Assembly (NCBI GenBank): GCA_964057225.1
Contig: OZ059897.1
Location: 18,476,001-18,540,000 of the forward strand
Reading direction: 5' to 3'
DNA length: 64,000 bases
From: Auanema rhodensis
Lineage: Eukaryota; Nematoda; Chromadorea; Rhabditida; Rhabditidae
In this document: in pieces, positions 61,564 through 64,000 of the stretch
How the letters are laid out: every line of letters begins with the position of its first letter
Position numbering within the stretch: the stretch's first letter is position 1
Notes under the pieces: generated by a model
What the model was told of the DNA's origin: nothing
Databases searched by the model: none
Seen by the model: only the letters and a program-made list of their open reading frames with translations
Translations under genes and position numbers: made by a program

Positions 61564-64000
61564 ATTATTTCTTCAGGGTGAAAATCGAGGATATAAGTGT
61601 GAACTTATATCAGTTGATATCTCGGTGCATTTTTAAGCTAGCGCAAATCTGATAACACAGATCGACGCAGCTTAAAAATCCGCATCGAATGCACTATACT
61701 ACATTGAAAAACGCTTGATACAAAAATTAGTTATGATCGTTTGAAAAATGATGCATTAGTGTATGTTGAGTTTCCATGTACACTCAACATTGCTTCCAAA
61801 AACATTTTGACAAAAATTTTTTCGAAAAATTTCAAAATAATTTAGCAAAAAGTAGATGTTTTTAGATTCCTTTTTTCAAGGCAAAGACGATGGACAATGT
61901 TATTCAACGAAAAAATTATTTCTTCAGGGTGAAAATCGAGGATATAAGTGTGAACTTATATCAGTTGATATCTCGGTGCATTTTTAAGCTAGCGCAAATC
62001 TGATAACACAGATCGACGCAGCTTAAAAATCCGGATCGAATGCTTTATACTACATTAAGAAACGCTTGATACAAAAATTAGTTATGATCGTTTGAAAAAT
62101 GATGCATTAGTGTATGTTGAGTTTCCATGTACACTCAACATTGCTTCCAAAAACATTTTGACAAAAATTTTTTCGAAAAATTTCAAAATAATTTAGCAAA
62201 AAGTAGTTGTTTTTAGATTCCATTTCTCAAGGCAAAGACGATGGACAATGTTATTCAACGAAAAAATTAATTCTTCAGGGTGAAAATCGAGGATATAAGT
62301 GTGAACTTATATCAGTTGATATCTCGGTGCATTTTTAAGCTAGCGCAAATCTGATAACACAGATCGACGCAGCTTAACAATCCGGATCGAATGCTTTATA
62401 CTACATTAAGAAACGCTTGATACAAAAATTAGTTATGATCGTTTGAAAAATGATGCATTAGTGTATGTTGAGTTTCCATGTACACTCAACATTGCTTCCA
62501 AAAACATTTTGACAAAAATTTTTTCGAAAAATTTCAAAATAATTTAGCAAAAAGTAGATGTTTTTAGATTCCATTTCTCAAGGCAAAGACGATAGACAAT
62601 GTTATTCAACGAAAAAATTAATTCTTCAGGGTGAAAATCGAGGATATAAGTGTGAACTTATATCAGTTGATATCTCGGTGCATTTTTAAGCTAGCGCAAA
62701 TCTGATAACACAGATCGACGCAGCTTAAAAATCCGCATCGAATGCACTATACTACATTGAAAAACGCTTGATACAAAAATTAGTTATGATCGTTTGAAAA
62801 ATGATGCATTAGTGTATGTTGAGTTTCCATGTACACTCAACATTGCTTCCAAAAACATTTTGACAAAAATTTTTTCGAAAAATTTCAAAATAATTTAGCA
62901 AAAAGTAGATGTTTTTAGATTCCTTTTTTCAAGGCAAAGACGATGGACAATGTTATTCAACAAAAAAATTATTTCTTCAGGGTGAAAATCGAGGATATAA
63001 GTGTGAACTTATATCAGTTGATATCTCGGTGCATTTTTAAGCTAGCGCAAATCTGATAACACAGATCGACGCAGCTTAAAAATCCGGATCGAATGCTTTA
63101 TACTACATTAAGAAACGCTTGATACAAAAATTAGTTATGATCGTTTGAAAAATGATGCATTAGTGTATGTTGAGTTTCCATGTACACTCAACATTGCTTC
63201 CAAAAACATTTTGACAAAAATTTTTTCGAAAAATTTCAAAATAATTTAGCAAAAAGTAGTTGTTTTTAGATTCCATTTCTCAAGGCAAAGACGATAGACA
63301 ATGTTATTCAACGAAAAAATTAATTCTTCAGGGTGAAAATCGAGGATATAAGTGTGAACTTATATCAGTTGATATCTCGGTGCATTTTTAAGCTAGCGCA
63401 AATCTGATAACACAGATCGACGCAGCTTAAAAATCCGCATCGAATGCACTATACTACATTGAAAAACGCTTGATACAAAAATTAGTTATGATCGTTTGAA
63501 AAATGATGCATTAGTGTATGTTGAGTTTCCATGTACACTCAACATTGCTTCCAAAAACATTTTGACAAAATTTTTTTCGAAAAATTTCAAAATAATTTAG
63601 CAAAAAGTAGATGTTTTTAGATTCCTTTTTTCAAGGCAAAGACGATGGACAATGTTATTCAACGAAAAAATTATTTCTTCAGGGTGAAAATCGAGGATAT
63701 AAGTGTGAACTTATATCAGTTGATATCTCGGTGCATTTTTAAGCTAGCGCAAATCTGATAACACAGATCGACGCAGCTTAAAAATCCGCATCGAATGCAC
63801 TATACTACATTGAAAAACGCTTGATACAAAAATTAGTTATGATCGTTTGAAAAATGATGCATTAGTGTATGTTGAGTTTCCATGTACACTCAACATTGCT
63901 TCCAAAAACATTTTGACAAAAATTTTTTCGAAAAATTTCAAAATAATTTAGCAAAAAGTAGATGTTTTTAGATTCCTTTTTTCAAGGCAAAGACGATGGA
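60511..64000 (+). repeat. 2106-bp duplication reaching the right edge
   Basis: Units 60511, 60862, 61213 and 61564 correspond to 62617, 62968, 63319 and 63670. The private caacaaaaaaatt near 60856 recurs near 62962, fixing the offset at 2106 bp (6 units). The second copy runs off the window. Confidence 0.8.
62266..62616 (+). repeat. Mosaic satellite unit
   Basis: This unit combines cttaacaatcc and agtagatg with gatagac (as in unit 60160) with an internal ccggatcg, tgctttatac and cattaagaaac tract (as in unit 61915). The tract spans roughly unit positions 120-145 (62385-62410), flanked on both sides by 60160-like sites. The preceding unit has gatggac where its relatives have gatagac. A short conversion tract or two close crossovers would explain it. 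Confidence 0.65.

Larger units (their letters stand above)
48445..64000 (+). repeat. Forward satellite array, right segment
   Basis: Starting at 48445, 41 complete 351-bp units (2 + 4 + 11 + 24) are separated by the 278-bp units. The window ends 331 bp into the unit starting at 63670, so the array continues beyond the right edge. The region holds only satellite sequence. Confidence 0.97.

Noticed and set aside
1-64000. CRISPR array
   Set aside because: Repeats are 351 bp and abut directly with no unique spacers; no cas genes and eukaryote-like satellite organisation.
1-64000. tRNA, rRNA, SINE or LTR sequences within the unit
   Set aside because: No A/B box pair, no recognisable rRNA segment, no terminal repeats or reverse transcriptase frame on either strand.
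1-64000. Assignment to a named insect or nematode satellite family
   Set aside because: Length and A+T content resemble several, but I recognise no sequence match; a similarity search of one unit would decide.

Overview
The window is one uninterrupted tandem satellite DNA array from a eukaryotic genome. No stretch of non-satellite sequence, protein gene, RNA gene or transposon was found, and the array runs off both ends. The repeat unit is 351 bp and about 32% G+C (111 of 351 bases in the first unit). Counting unit starts by the motif attAattcttcaggg/attTattcttcaggg gives 170 complete forward units, 5 complete inverted units, 4 shortened forward units of 278 bp, and partial units at the rearrangement points and the right edge. 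Array size, A+T content and higher-order structure fit centromeric or pericentromeric heterochromatin. The base composition would suit an invertebrate, but I do not recognise the family and do not assign an organism.

Layout. 1-14252 is forward: 40 exact 351-bp units plus 212 bp of another. It holds a 6-unit (2106-bp) higher-order repeat in the left two thirds, a stretch with many private mutations near 9.8-11.6 kb, and a 3-unit repeat at 12.3-14.25 kb. 14253-16652 is inverted and is a near-exact reverse copy of 16978-19379, giving a palindrome with about 2.4-kb arms and a 324-bp spacer. From 16653 the array is forward again and in perfect 351-bp register up to 48166. It then contains four identical 278-bp units (starts 48167, 49147, 50829, 54968) that carry the same 73-bp deletion, and continues in register to the end.

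The units fall into a small set of subtypes defined by linked diagnostic sites (unit positions 5, 13, 42, 71, 95, 120, 130/131, 143, 145, 150, 152, 154, 160, 271, 308, 329). Subtype order repeats in blocks of 2, 3, 4, 6, 7, 10 and 11 units. Nested tandem duplications of 980, 1682 and 4139 bp can be followed through the 278-bp units. One duplication junction can be placed within about 10 bp because unit 54617-54967 is a hybrid of two subtypes.

Each unit carries three inverted repeats: a 51-nt interrupted hairpin at unit positions 66-116, a 9-bp-stem hairpin at 200-227 and a short 6-bp-stem dyad at 44-57. The inversion junctions and the 73-bp deletion fall at the loops or stem edges of these dyads, with 1-3 bp of microhomology. 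That points to secondary-structure-assisted template switching followed by unequal exchange. The array therefore reads as a record of satellite evolution rather than a set of cooperating genes.
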